Below are positions 35,070-46,788 of a stretch of 64,000 nt of DNA, piece after piece. Under the pieces are notes generated by a model. That model did not search any database, was not told where the DNA came from, and saw nothing but the letters and a program-made list of their open reading frames with translations. Origin of the DNA: Epiperipatus broadwayi (Eukaryota > Onychophora > Udeonychophora > Euonychophora > Peripatidae); contig JAQFVV010000566.1 in NCBI GenBank assembly GCA_028023455.1, positions 64,001 to 128,000 on the forward strand, written 5' to 3'. Both the position numbers and the translations under genes were made by a program. How positions within the stretch are numbered: position 1 is the first letter of the stretch; the number at the start of each line of letters is the position of its first letter.

Positions 35070-35600
35070 AAAAATCAGGTTTATAATAAATCCACATCCT
35101 AATTTAGGCACGGTCGATTATTGGTTTATTTAAAGAATAAACTCCCAACTATAGGTAGAACACCTATGATTTTAAAACAATTATTAACGGAAGTGGGATG
35201 ACAATTTTAGCGCATGTGTAAAGAATAGCTGCTTCCAATATATTACAGATATATAAATCGCTATATTATTAATTATTGCATCTATATAAAGTATTAAAAT
35301 TCAGTGTCGCAGATAGTTAAAACGAAAAACTTTCTCTTCCCTGTGACATATAAACTCAATTTGAGCAAGTAATATACCAATTTATCAGGCTTATAATAAA
35401 TCCCAATTTTAACTTAAGCACTTAGTTAATAATTATTAGTTTATCTAAAGAATAAACTCTAACCATAGGTGATCATATATGGTTTTAAAACAATTATTGA
35501 CTGAAAAGTACGTGTTGGTGTTAGCGCATGCGTGATGAGTAAATTGCTTTCACTATATTACAAATATATAAATCATTATATTAATAATTATTACAGTTAT
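35070..35600 (+). repeat. direct repeat pair, about 310-bp period
   Basis: Two diverged head-to-tail copies: 35071 (AATCAGGTTTATAATAAATCC) and 35381 (ATCAGGCTTATAATAAATCCC, trimmed here). The similarity continues through AAAGAATAAACTC, GGTTTTAAAACAATTATT, TTAGCGCATG and TATATAAATC to TAATTATT. The spacing and length could be a pair of short LTR-like or satellite units. I see no coding sequence between them. Confidence 0.65.
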
Positions 35601-37794
35601 AGACATGCAAACGTGCTGATATTTATTGTAATCAGTTACTAGTTTGGTTTATTTTTACACAATTTTTGACAATTGTCTTCCTGTAGAAGGTATTCTTACG
35701 TGTTTATATGTGCAATCAAGTACATTAACTCAACATTTCTGTTATGAGTTCCATACTCTGTCCTAAACTATTGGCCTATAGGGAAAAGATATTATAAGAA
35801 ACTTTATGTTTATTTCTCAGAAAAATCCTTGTTAACCAGCTTTTTTTAAGATATGACAGCCAAATCTTTCCAGCAGAAGTAAAAACCTGCCTTTCTTTTT
35901 AAAGGTTGTAATTGTAAACTTATTAAAATTAAAGCTTGAATATAGTGCAATTTCCAATAAATTTATAATCATGGTAAAAGAAGAGGATATTGTTTTTAAA
36001 TGGGGTTGGGGGGTTAGACTTATGGTGCATTTGATGATTGGACATAATTCCGAGAAAAGTCAGTCTGATTATATCTTGTTCACTAGTCAATAGCATGGAG
36101 CTCATATTAGGAAAGCTATGAATTAATTTGATTCATTACTTATGTATATCTGGCATAGTTCTCAATCATTATGTATATTTTCATCATAACAGTCAAAGCT
36201 TAATAAATCATGAAATATTCACAGTATGTCAGCAAGGCAACTTGTATAGATAAAAAGTGGATTTCTTTTAGCTATCAGAGTAGATTGCTGGATATTCTAT
36301 TGGTTTTTTAATCTTTGGCTGTTATCACGTGAATGGAAACTAGTTAACTATTGATAGTCTATTAATTTTACATATACCATATTTACAACTAAGGTAAAGG
36401 TTTTTGTGAATAAAAGATGTGAATAAATGTTTGAGTTTATAGTACCAATATTTAAGTTGAGATTCACCTAATATCTTCTGGCTTCTATTGGTAGTTCAGT
36501 AACAGTTGGGATACCACCATGAGATTTAGTTTTCAATTATTTTATCAAATATAAATTTTGGGAAGTATTATTGAAAGAAGAAGAGGTGAACAGTGATTAA
36601 TTTGTTAGATCTTTTCTTTTAGAGTCTCAATGACTTCTTTGAGTATATCATATCTGGATAAGATTTTACTGTTAGTTAAATTTATACTGAAGCCAAGTAT
36701 TTGAGATTTTTGGATGCGTGGGTTTAAACTCAAATTTCTTTAGTGAATCAGATCAATAGCATGAAACCAGTTTGGGGATTTGAATATGATCTTTCCATTT
36801 AATGCCCATTTATTTGTCAACGTTACAAGTGACAGTATGGGAAGAGTAAATATAGTTAATTACAACATAAATTTAAAAAACCAAATTCCAATTCACTTTC
36901 CAAATTCAGTTCCCATTTCCTTAAGACTTTTTATTCTATATTTTTCTTTTTTATCTTCTTTCATTTTCACTGAATGAATTGTGTTTACTTTTCTACAAGC
37001 TTTTAAATATTCAAGATTTTAATAATCAAAGTTTAGTTTAAGTTAGATCATCAATTTTTCTACTAAAGGTTTTAAAAAGAATATCCAAGCAGGGCTATTA
37101 TGAGTAATTTGAAAAGTTTTTACAATGTGTGTATTTGGTAATGGATGGATTTGTCATATATGAATCATTATAATTCAGTACACCATGTGTTGTAATGGGA
37201 ATCTTTTATGTCCATCCACTTGTGAAATACAGAAACATTTTTTGAATTTTTATGTCTGCATTTTTTTATTGCTTTTGTGTGGACAAATCATTCTTATCAT
37301 TTTTGTTACCACTTCTGTTTCACAAGTATTCAATTAACACTTGATTTAATGATAAATTTAAATGGAATAATATTTTGAACCCCAGATAAAATGAGAACAA
37401 AAAAATAGATATTTCAGAAAGTACAAGAGAGGGGGGGGGGGGAGGTTCTTGGCATAAGAATCTTACAGCTTGCTGTAAAGAGAAGAAATACTTGAATAAA
37501 CATACATTTTTGTACTTGAAAAAATAAGTCATTTTCTGGAAATAAACTCTATGGTGTCTTTTGAAGAAAAAAATTAATATAAGACCCAGTCTTATTTTCA
37601 GGGAAACATTGTATTGATTGCATTGTTATATTCTTTGGTTTTTATCTCTGTCTTATTTATGACCATAATAAATCTTATTGTAAATATCACAATTAATTTT
37701 ATATACAACCCCCTCCCCTTTTTTTTTTTGTATTTTATATAGCCTCCTAATTTATAATTACTTATTAATTTATCCAGGCAAATATATGAAACTT
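35601..37794. other. AT-rich sequence with no recognised feature
   Basis: Contains a G-run at about 37431-37442. No gene recognised. Confidence 0.45.
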
Positions 37795-37892
37795 ATTACC
37801 ATTAGCATAACCTAAAATAATTGTATGAATATTTATAAAACTTCAATAAATTTAGTTAACAATTGGTCAGTTAAAAATGAATGGAAAATTAT

Positions 37893-38050
37893 ATAAGATA
37901 GTATCATTATCAACCATTATCAATCAACTGCAGGATGAAGGTCTCTACAAGTTTAATCCATCTTCTCTGATCTTTAGCATATCTTCTCCACATCATCCCT
38001 GCACACTTTCTTATTTCATCCATCCATCTCACATGTGGTCTCTTTATATA
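37893..38050 (-). pseudogene. RTE LINE 3' end fragment
   Basis: Minus strand: GAGACCACATGTGAGATGG, then ATGAAATAAGAAAGTGTGCAG and GAGACCTTCATCCTGCAG, ending TTGATAATGGTTGAT. It matches the end of the RTE copies at 39.6 and 51.6 kb. Confidence 0.7.
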
Positions 38051-38150
38051 AAGTTATATAATTTAAGATTTGAAATCCACACTATCTCATACTACTGATA
38101 CACATGACCACACACACGCAGAAAAGATAAACAATCATCAGTATATATAT

Positions 38151-38177
38151 ATTTCATGCTGAACCAACCCTCATCAG
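38151..38177 (-). ncRNA. hammerhead-ribozyme-like motif, family 6, intact core
   Basis: Minus strand: CTGATGA, G, stem II GGTTG/CAGCA around a GTT loop (with one mismatch and one wobble), T, GAAAT followed by TA repeats that could form stem III. Both conserved boxes are intact. Confidence 0.5.
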
Positions 38178-38573
38178 TTGGTCCAGATTACCATCTCCCA
38201 TATATATATATATATATATAATCCATGCTCAGTGTATATTAAGATAGCAAATCCTTACACTTCAATGGACAGGCTTCAACCTATTCCAACCTCCAACTCT
38301 TCACTGCCATCCATGTCATTCAAAATCTGATGATAGAATTCCCAAATCCCATGCTAATGCCAATATTGCGGTATAATTAGTTCTGCAATGTATGTATTCT
38401 GTATATTATGTTATATAATCAATTCTTTGAAGTTATATTGGAATATCTATATGAAGGTTTTATTCTATTTTAGATATTTTATTTTGTTATTGTAATTATT
38501 TTACATCCCTTATAGAACACTAAATGGTGTTCTATCTGCAATTAGTGGTTAATGTTAGCATAGAAGATTAACA

Positions 38574-38610
38574 TTTGAAAAGGGCACAAAACCATATGCC
38601 AAAAAAGGTT
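38574..38610 (+). ncRNA. degenerate hammerhead-like motif, family 2
   Basis: TTTGAAAAG, GGCACA ... TATGCC (stem II partly lost), then AAAAAAGG where GAAA is expected. It is recognisable by comparison with 20779 and not active as read. Confidence 0.35.
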
Positions 38611-38934
38611 TTTTTATATATAATTTTTAATAATATACATATATTTATATAGCTGTAGTATATGATTATTTTTATTTATTTATTAATATTTATATGAAAG
38701 AACAGCATAATGGATTTTGTTAATTCCCGTTTTTGAAGATAAATAAATAAATGTTTTGATTATTTTTTGTAATTTATGGCTATTTTCATTGTGTAATTGT
38801 TAAAGTAACTTATTTTTCAAGCTCTTTTACATCAGAATGTAAATGGGAAGAATAGGAAAAATATAAATTGCCTTAATAATGGCCATATGAAAATAAACAA
38901 TGCTTAGAAAAATTAATAAACTATTTATTTATGG

Positions 38935-39635
38935 ATAAAAGATTTATCAGATGAAAGTAGGACTAAAAATAAATGTTAAAAAGACTAAAGTAATCTTCAA
39001 TGAATTTTCTCAAAAGATGAAAATAAAGATTGATTATGATGAGTTAGAAGAAGTTAACAACTACAAATACCTTGGTCAGATTTTTACTACAGATGGACAT
39101 ATAATGGATGAAATTAATTATAGAATTAAAATTGGTTGGACTGCTTTTGATAGAAATAACTTAATATTAAAAGGAAATATGCATATGTGTTTGAAAATGG
39201 TTTTTAATAAATATTTTTACCAGTTCTTACTTATTGATTTGAGACTTGGACGCTTAATAGAAGAGCAAGGCAGAGACTCTAGATCACTCAATAAAGTATA
39301 GAAAGATGAATGTTAGGACTAACAAGAAGCAATCAAAAACGCAATACATGGGTTAGTGAACAAACAGGTGTTACTGACATTGTTGAAAGAATTAAAAGAC
39401 CGATATTGCTAGAAGAGATGATAGTAGATGGACAGTTGAAATGTTTAACTGATTCCAAGAAATTGTAAAAGATCCAGAAAGAGACCACATGTGAGATGGA
39501 TGGGTGAAATAAGAAAGTGTGTAGGAGTGGTGTGGATAAGAGAAGCTAGAGATCGGAGAATATGGATTGAACTTGGAAAGACCTTCACCCTGCAATGGAT
39601 TGATAATGTTTGACAATGGTGATAATGATGATTTA
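38935..39635 (+). pseudogene. RTE-type LINE, 3' half
   Basis: An open frame at 38951-39301 (116 codons) begins with GLKINVKKTKVIFNE, the end of the reverse-transcriptase palm and thumb. It continues with NNYKYLGQIFTTDG, a block characteristic of RTE-family endonuclease/reverse transcriptases, and MDEINYRIKIGW. After a frameshift come ARRDD-like and PRKRPH-like blocks and the 3' end (GGATTGATAATG, 39595-39606). The 5' half with endonuclease and catalytic RT motifs is absent, as usual for 5'-truncated LINEs. Frameshifts make it non-functional. It is closely related to the copy at 51.0 kb. Confidence 0.75.
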
Positions 39636-39963
39636 TGAATTTATATGATTTCAATGAAAATAAAACAAAATTTAAAAAGAAAAAGTTGCAAATTATTACT
39701 GCCATTGCAAATACTGAAAGTAAACAGGAAATCCTGTGATTGTTTATTTAATTTATACCATTCCTGGCAATGATTCAAAATGTCTATAGTTATTAACACA
39801 AGGCCTGAGATCATTAAAATACATAGCTGCTAGCTTACTGTCTTACATTTACTATTATATTGAAAATTCTCTTGGATTTAAAGAAGCCCTAATGCTGTTT
39901 TGAATTTCATTTTGCTAAAGTAAATTGGCTGCTGGGTGTATACTACTAATCCAGTCACCCTCA

Positions 39964-39994
39964 TTGAATGAGGTCAATAGCCAGAAACTAGTCT
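39964..39994 (+). ncRNA. degenerate hammerhead-like motif, family 7, solo
   Basis: TTGAATGA (one extra base), GGTC/AATA/GCCA as a weakened stem II, then GAAAC-TA-GTC. The right-hand half is intact and the left-hand half is damaged. Confidence 0.35.
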
Positions 39995-40505
39995 GAAAGT
40001 TTGAATATTGAACAACTATCTAGTATACTTCTAATACTTCAAAAAAGAAAATAAACTTTTTTTTTATTATATTGTTTATAAAAAAAAAGGTTCATGGGTC
40101 ACCAAGATTACTTAAAGTATGATATATATATATGTGTGTAAAAAAATCATAATGTTTGGGAGTGTGATTTGAATATTTTATAAATATATATCATTAGACC
40201 AGTAGTAACTTGAGCAGGTCTGTTATTGTTTTTTTTTCAGACAACAGAACTGGTCTATTTGGCTACTGCACTTCAATACATCTTGATTGTGGATTTAACT
40301 TCATTTATTAAATAATTTACATTGTGTATGTATGTGCAACCAGGCAAATAATCAATTGTTATTTTAATTTTATACCTAGAAATGGTCAATCCTGGCATTT
40401 TGATCTCATGTCTAAATTCTGAAATACACATTTAGATTGAAATTTTAGTCTTTTTTTTTCTAATCAGAAAGTGAGTTAAGTGGGTATTTATATGTTACTA
40501 ATGAT

Positions 40506-40625
40506 CTGTGTGGTTTAATGCAGTGGTAGTCTAGCAAACGTTGGAGAGTTAGATCCTCATATCTAATTCTAATGATAGCACTTACAGCATTTAGACTTCT
40601 TATGAACTCTCAAGAATTATCATTT
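40506..40625 (+). repeat. tRNA-like repeat family 3, copy a
   Basis: TGTGTGGTTTAATGCAGTGGTAGTC resembles a tRNA D-arm/A box (trimmed view: TTTAATGCAGTGGTAG). TTAGATCCTCATATCTAATT stands where a B box would be, and GACTTCTTATGAACTCTCAAG forms the 3' part. The same sequence order is found at 53108-53215. Likely an old SINE. Confidence 0.5.
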
Positions 40626-41046
40626 GATTTTTTTTTAATGTTACAAACAATATTGGACAATACTGTTTTTCTTCATCCTATTCTAAAACCATCTACTGTA
40701 AGTTTGAGTAATAGCTAGAATTAGATGGTATGGTGTTATAATCTCTTCAAATTCAATTTCTGGTTTTTACCCTTGTTATTGATAGTTTTGTTTCAAACTG
40801 GAACTCGTGTATTTATGCTAATAACTTGGTTTTCCATTTGCCTAGTTGTATATAGGTAGCATCAGGTCAGTTTCTGTTTATTTTAGTGTCCTTACTTTAA
40901 TGCCAACAGTAGACTCTTTCCGCCTTTTGGCTAGGAAGATTAATACCAATACAAATTTATGTGCTGTTGTTAATTTTGGACATTTATGGAATAATGCAAA
41001 TGGTATTTGTTTTGAAATTCATTGGATTTCACAGTATTTAAACCAC

Positions 41047-41095
41047 TAAACATCACATGATCATCATTTCTTATGCTTGCTCACAACTGTTGCAT
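41047..41095 (+). repeat. fragment shared with the left edge of the 5.0-kb fold-back
   Basis: AAACATCACATGATCATCAT and TTATGCTTGCTCACAA match 5039-5075 with few changes. It is a partial copy of the same family. Confidence 0.45.
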
Positions 41096-41690
41096 GTATG
41101 TGTATGAAATTTTTAAATTCGGAAGCCTTTTTTAAATCAAACAGTATGACCCAGATAATGATTTACTAGATCAGTTTTGACGTTGAACTCCCATTGCTTG
41201 CTACCTTCTTAATGCCCTGTGCTGTTAGTGCACTAGTAGGGTGACAAACTTAAGAACTAAAGCTTCTTGAAATCAAGTTAGCATTTTATATTTATAGCTA
41301 TATCAAAACTTCTTATGACTTCTGTTCTCTAGAGATTCATTATAAAATCTAATGGTCTTTATCATTAATTAAAATAAGTTGCAGTGTGTGTGTGTGCGTT
41401 TTTGTAATTAATTACAAATTTATTTATTTTTCATTTAGTAATTAATAACTTTTAATTCTCCATTTTTGATTTAATAATATTTTTTTAAAAAAAATATAAA
41501 ACAGAATACATTTTTAAATTATTAATATATAAAATATGTATTTGTTAAGCCCACTTGGTAATAAAAAATTTTCTCCCACCTTTTATAAAGAAAGAGAAGA
41601 ATGCTGAGCGTTCGATGAAAGACGACGGGGATTTAGCACGGACTGAATGAAATGATAATGGATTTCTTTTTTCTTTTTTTTTATTGGTAG

Positions 41691-41776
41691 GCTCGAAGCC
41701 CTTCTGAACTGAGTCTGACTGTAGATGCCAGCAAGGAACAGCGAGAACTCATAGCGCAACTGGAAGCCAAGAATAG
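41691..41776 (+). CDS. dystrobrevin, one internal exon (start of the first coiled coil)
   Basis: This 86-base exon follows a strong polypyrimidine tract and acceptor (TTTATTGGTAG) and ends at a good donor (GTTAGTATT). It is clearly GC-richer than its surroundings. In the frame starting at its first base it encodes 28 residues plus two bases: ARSPSELSLTVDAS, then KEQRELIAQLEAKN and the first two bases of an Arg codon. Vertebrate alpha-dystrobrevin has RSAPDISFTIDANKQQRQLI followed by AELENKNR at the start of its dystrophin-binding coiled coil, so the match is direct. Dystrobrevin is a cytoplasmic scaffold of the dystrophin-glycoprotein complex. This exon links the linker region to the heptads that bind dystrophin. 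I found no neighbouring dystrobrevin exon in the window, so both flanking introns are very long (over 41 kb left, over 22 kb right). Ortholog assignment rests on recall of the vertebrate protein. Confidence 0.85.
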
Positions 41777-42224
41777 GTTAGTATTGTGATAACGAGATGT
41801 GGAAGAAAGTACGTTTGTAGAGAGCATAATAATACATTTTAAGATGTTTCTTTTTTTAGAATTCAGTTGATAGAATATTAGTAAAATTTTATACATAGTA
41901 TCAATAAATTGATTTTTTTTTTTGTATAAACAAATTTAGAATGAGGGTTAAATGTCACATATGTTAGAGGATTAGTGTATTTTATTTTGGTTTGTATAGT
42001 TAAGAAAATAAGGAATTGTAAATAGTTAAACACATTAATTTTTCTTAACCCTTAACTGACTATAATGTTTATGTAATTTAATTTGTATTCCTCTTGTGTT
42101 GTCAACATATATATTTGTATATTTATTTCACCATTGCCTCAGTTATATCATAATGATGAAGCATATATACCTATTTTAATGGTCAGATATGAGAATGAAT
42201 GGTAATACCACAATGATTTCTTAA

Positions 42225-42290
42225 ATAACTTGGAGAGACCTTCATCCTGTAGTGGATTAATAATGGTTGATGATGGCATGCTAATAATGT
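42225..42290 (+). pseudogene. RTE LINE 3' tip
   Basis: AACTTGGAGAGACCTTCATC, CTGTAGTGGATTAATAATGG and TTGATGATGG are the terminal bases of the RTE family at 39.6 and 51.6 kb. It is a strongly 5'-truncated insertion. Confidence 0.7.
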
Positions 42291-42785
42291 GCAGCAAATA
42301 TAATACTGTTAAGTAGATGACAGGTACCATTGTAGTCAACACTGAATCATTTTTGACACTAGGGTGAGTCACAGAAGCACCACTAACACAACCAAATGAT
42401 AATAAATCTTCATCATTACATCCACTGCACCCATGAATCTGTTGCAGATATTTTGTTCATTCTATGTAAAAAAAAATCAAACTTCATCTAAAGTTTAAAA
42501 AAAGAGAGATTTCATAGAAATAACCAATAAAACTGTACCCGATATTTTGTCCCCAAAATAAATTACTAAACTAAAATGAAGATGTACAATTATCTATCAA
42601 ATATACAGAGGCAAAATAAATTACTAAACCAAGATAAAAACATTTACAGCATAATAAATCCACAAAAAATTCAAATTCTAGCAAAATAATAATAATAATG
42701 ATGATAAATTACTAAACTAACATATAAAACATGTACAACTATTTATAGAAAAATGTGGCAGAAATTGTCAAAAAATGTTCTATAT

Positions 42786-43776
42786 CAGCGGTCGGCAACC
42801 TTTTAGATATTGAGGACCACTAACATAATTTTTAAAGATACGAATTAATATGAGCATTGAGTATAATATACATATATATTTATTAATAATTTTAATTTTA
42901 ACACAAAAATAATAGTAATATATATTAAAAATTAGTGTGACATTTTCTACTCTTGGTTTAAAATTATTTTCCTAATTTTTGGCTCCAATGATGTCACTGC
43001 AACATGTAAAGGAGCTTCTATTTCAAGCTGAGAGCTGTATTTGTTTTTAATGTTACAGTTGAGAATGTTTTTTTTTCACACAATTAGGTCGTTGTGAATG
43101 GAGTCAGATTTATTAGATATAAACATAAAGAAATACTTAAATGATTATAATATTGAACTTAAAGTACAAAATAAATTACAATTTTTTTGTAATTATTTGT
43201 TTTTATTTTGAGTTATATGAAAGTAAAACTAAGTTTGTATTTATATGTTTTATAATTTGTTAAAGAATTATGTTTTATTTTGTTTTTTTGTTAATATAAT
43301 GTTCAGTTTATTTCATAAAAATAAATGAATGTATAAATACGTATTTGTTATGTTTTATATGTATATTTTTTATAGATGTGTTTTCCTTCAAAACTCTTAA
43401 TAAAATTTTTGAGTTTTAGTTCACCCAATTACCAAGGGTATGCTGCAGTCAAATTTGATACCTAGTCAATTGTACAGAATTCAGTAGTCTTATTTTGTTA
43501 CTTTTTCTATGCCGCTGACCGAATAAGGGTTAATTAAACACCTTGAAGTAGATGTTTTGCAAATCACAGTAGTATTTTGAACAAATCAATTAGCAATATA
43601 ATGTTCTTGTTCTATTTTACATATAATAATACAACTTAAACAAAATTTATTTTTTTATTTAAAAATTTTATTAAATGAGCTTAGTAAATTTAAATAATAT
43701 CTGAATTTCTTTGCGGACCATTAAAATTGCATCATGAACTACCAGTGGTCCACGTACTACCAGTTGCTGACCTCTG
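42786..43776. mobile_element. non-autonomous hAT-like transposon, about 990 bp
   Basis: The left end CAGCGGTCGGCAACCTTTT and the right end, inverted, CAGAGGTCAGCAACTGG are imperfect terminal inverted repeats of the hAT type (CAGNGGT ends). The flanks TTCTATAT and ATCTAGAG agree at five of eight positions, consistent with an old 8-bp target-site duplication. Subterminal segments (GAGGACCACTAA on the left, GCGGACCATTAA on the right) are also similar. The interior is AT-rich with no transposase remnant I can recognise. Confidence 0.65.
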
Positions 43777-43914
43777 ATCTAGAGTGTATAATTAACAAAT
43801 ATTAAAATCAAAACACTACAGATATCATGTTAAATTAAAATAAAATTTCAAAAACAATATTTAGAGTTTAGTTAATATTAATATCTGACAAAAAAATAAT
43901 CAAATTACTAATCG

Positions 43915-44700
43915 GTACTTATGAGTTTTCAAATAAACCAAGATGGCAGCCCTTATATTTGATAAATCTACAGTTTTGACCCCCCCCCCCAAAAAAAAAA
44001 TATTCATACAAAATGCTGCTAGGAAACATATTTAATATTCATATTTTATTTTTTATTATTCTGTTATTTTAAATAAAGAAATCATTGTGGAAAAATTAAT
44101 TACAATGTTTACAGTTTTGTAGGGGTGGGGGGTGGTTTAACTTATTAAAGAAAAAATATATATGCAATATTTATACTTGATTCATGTCGGCGGCATGCAT
44201 TTTTATCATGACATTAATGCACACTTTTCAGGAGGGAAGGATTTCATAAACTTTGGAAATAGTCTGCTGCATTACATTTTGTGACAGGTAGAACATACAT
44301 TTTTATCATTATGACAATTTATCAAAAAACTGCTGACAAAGAAACACATTGGATTGAATCAAATGTTAAGATTCTTCCCATGTTATAATATAAATAAATA
44401 AATAAAAATTGAAATCATGTTTTATAATGAAATTTATCTGAATTTATTTTCTTTTTTAAATTTAAGAATAGATTTATTAATTTTGTTTTAATTTTTTTTT
44501 TTTTTCCATATGTCATAGCATCGGCCGGGACGCGAACCCACAGCCGTCTGCAACCAACCAGTTGCTTGCATGGCAGCTGCGATACCTCTCGGCTAACAAT
44601 GCAAGACTAAAAACATATCTCCAGTAGATTATAAGTTCTCAAAACTGTAGATTTATCAAAATATGAGCTGCCATCTTGGTTTACTTGGAAACTTACAAAT
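43915..44700. repeat. fold-back repeat enclosing a SINE
   Basis: 43924-43980 (AAATAAACCAAGATGGCAGC, TTGATAAATCTACAGTTTTGA) is repeated inverted at 44637-44692. Similarity continues weakly outward. The 650-base interior contains a C-run/A-run, AT-rich DNA and a minus-strand family 1 SINE (44492-44607). A third related segment (ATATGGCAGC) lies at 44801. No hammerhead-like motif was found here. Confidence 0.6.
44492..44607 (-). repeat. tRNA-derived SINE (family 1), copy d
   Basis: Minus-strand copy preceded on the plus strand by a T-run (its poly(A) tail). Landmarks on the minus strand: TTAGCCGAGAGGTATCGCAG, GGTTCGCGTCCCGGCCGATG and CTATGACATATG. The 5' end (GTCTTGCATTG) is altered. Confidence 0.85.
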
Positions 44701-45029
44701 ACCTACTAATCTAACGTAAGAGTCAACAAAAAACGTTAAACAAAAGTATTTTAGTTTTAAAATATGACTGCAGAATATTAAAAAACACCGACTTGAATCA
44801 ATATGGCAGCAAAATGCAAACATGCTCAAATAAACGTGTTTTAATTTTATAATTAATAAATCAAGCATTATATTTTAAATTTTATCAGAAGTTTGAAAAC
44901 CATGTGAGAAATATTAATTTTATTTTGCAACATAGCATCTATAAACTGTTACGGATTTCAACAAAACTTAAAAAAAAAAAAAAGATATGGGAACTGTGTT
45001 ACATAAAAGCAATTAATAAATGTTTGATT

Positions 45030-46395
45030 TTCTAATAAATTTACATAAGAATGTCTTTTCCATTCATCCATTTATCTATATGTTTATCTTTCTGTGTATT
45101 TATCCATCTGTTTGTCTTTTTGTATATTTATATATCTATTTGTCAATCTACCTATATATATATATATGTCTTTCTAGCTATATATTCATCTATTCATTTA
45201 TCTATCTATCTCCTTTCTATTTATCTGACTTTATCTACCTCTCTCCCTATAAATTTATTTATCCAATTTTTTTTAAATATTCTATTTACCCACACATCCA
45301 CTCATCAATTAATAAAACTTTATTTATTTATCTATCTTTCTGTCTATTGATTTACTTCTCTATCTATATATCTATTATCTGTCCATCTACTTATACTATT
45401 TATATATCTGACATTCTTTTAATCCACCCATCCATCTCCATTTACCTTTTTATTTATCCATTTATATATGTTTCTATTTATCTTTCCATTTATATATCAA
45501 TTCATTCATTTATTTATGTTAACCATCAATCCATTTTATCTATCTATTTGCCTGTCTGTAACTCTTTGTATGTATCTGTTTATCCAAACATTTACCCAAC
45601 TATTCATTTATCTATATTTATTCATCTATCAGTCTATTCTACTATCTATCTCTGCATCTATCTATCTGTTTTGTTTATCCATCTTTTTATTTATCCATCC
45701 AACCATTTATCTATTTAACCATATATCTATTTATCAAACCTACCATTCATTTATTATCTATCTAATCAGCCATCCAATTATTTAAATATTAAGCATTCAT
45801 TTATCTATATTCATTCATCAATCAATTCATTTTATCAGTTAGACACAGATAGGGAGGTAAGAAGATAATTAGGTAGATAGATAAAACAGATGTATGCATG
45901 GATAGTTTCTGCATGTATAGATTGATGGACGGATAGATAGGTAACTGGATAAAGAGATGGAATATCAGGTAGGTAGATGGATAGTTGAATATACAGACAA
46001 TGTCAGATATATAAAATGTATAGGTAGATAGGTGAATGAATGGAAGTATATATAAAGACAAAATAGATATAAAGTAGTTAAATTGACAGATACACATATT
46101 TACAGAAAAGAAGACATGTATGTATATATGGATGTAAGTAGATAGATTGCTAATAGAAGAATAGATGGGTGGGTGAATAGATACATATTTAAATAAATAA
46201 ATGGATGGTTGAATGGATTAATAAAGATAGGGAGGGAGGTAAATAGAGTTTAATAGATAAATGGATGGATAGATAGAGAATGCCAGCTAGATAGTGAGAT
46301 AAGCAGGTAGATAGAATGGATGGATGGGTAGATAGATAGTAAAAGAATGGATGAATATATTGATAGAATGATATATATATATAGAGAGAGAGATG
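45030..46395. repeat. TATC/GATA tetranucleotide satellite with strand switch
   Basis: From about 45045 to 45835 the plus strand is made of imperfect TATC, CATC and TTTATC units. From about 45840 to 46395 it is made of the complementary GATA/GATG units. The array therefore reverses polarity near 45838 and could fold on itself over hundreds of bases. It resumes as GATA units at 48750-48785 after the PLE palindrome. Long open frames through it (up to 232 codons of Ile/Tyr/Leu/Ser repeats) are by-products of the repeat. Confidence 0.9.
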
Positions 46396-46520
46396 GTAAA
46401 TGGTCAGTTAAATATAAAATTATCCAGGAAAACAACAAAACAAAATAGAAATAAAACGCACTAACTCCTTTTTAAAACTTGTTTTTATATGACTATACAA
46501 ATGTAAAAAAATTAAAAAAA

Positions 46521-46558
46521 TCCAACTTTTTGACTATTTTATATAGTCTTTTTCAAGG
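46521..46558 (-). ncRNA. hammerhead-like motif, family 4, left arm
   Basis: Minus strand: CTTGAAAAAG, stem II ACTA/TAGT with an A/T loop, CAAAAAGTTGG. GAAA is damaged compared with the right arm. It lies in the 3' untranslated region of the left PLE copy. Confidence 0.4.
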
Positions 46559-46788
46559 CACACTAAAATAAAATAAAATATATATATAACAAATAACACA
46601 TATTCCATTAAAATAAATAAATAAAAAAAATAAAAAATTACAAAATATATTCCTAACCAAAAATTTACCTTATCTCACTCCCCTTTCCTATTACCAACAA
46701 ACACAACTCAAAGAGAAACAATTTCCTTTTATTAAAAAAAAAAAAAAAAATCTATATATATCCTTTAAAACATTTAATTAAAAACCTA

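Larger units (their letters stand above)
37795..38730. repeat. composite: broken family 2 fold-back with inserted RTE and family 6 pieces
   Basis: The left flank (37820-37892: TTGTATGAATATTTATAAAA, ATGAATGGAAAATTATATAAG) matches the inner arm of the 20.7-21.5 kb fold-back. The right flank (38385-38730) matches its outer arm, ending with a hammerhead-like motif at 38574. Between them lie an RTE tail on the minus strand (37893-38050) and a family 6 piece with a hammerhead-like motif. This reads as later insertions into, or recombination between, similar 3' ends. Confidence 0.55.

Noticed and set aside
41681-41896. 71-codon minus-strand frame over the dystrobrevin exon
   Set aside because: Shadow of the plus-strand exon, which has splice sites and a protein match.
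24508-44607. Functional tRNA genes
   Set aside because: The A and B boxes are there, but the acceptor stems do not pair, and copies end in GACATATG plus poly(A), as SINEs do.
45020-45785. Open frames of 99-232 codons
   Set aside because: They are translations of TATC-type satellite (Ile/Tyr/Leu/Ser/Phe repeats) in overlapping frames, with no promoter or splice context.
45822-46438. Minus-strand open frames of 62-91 codons
   Set aside because: Same satellite read on the other strand.
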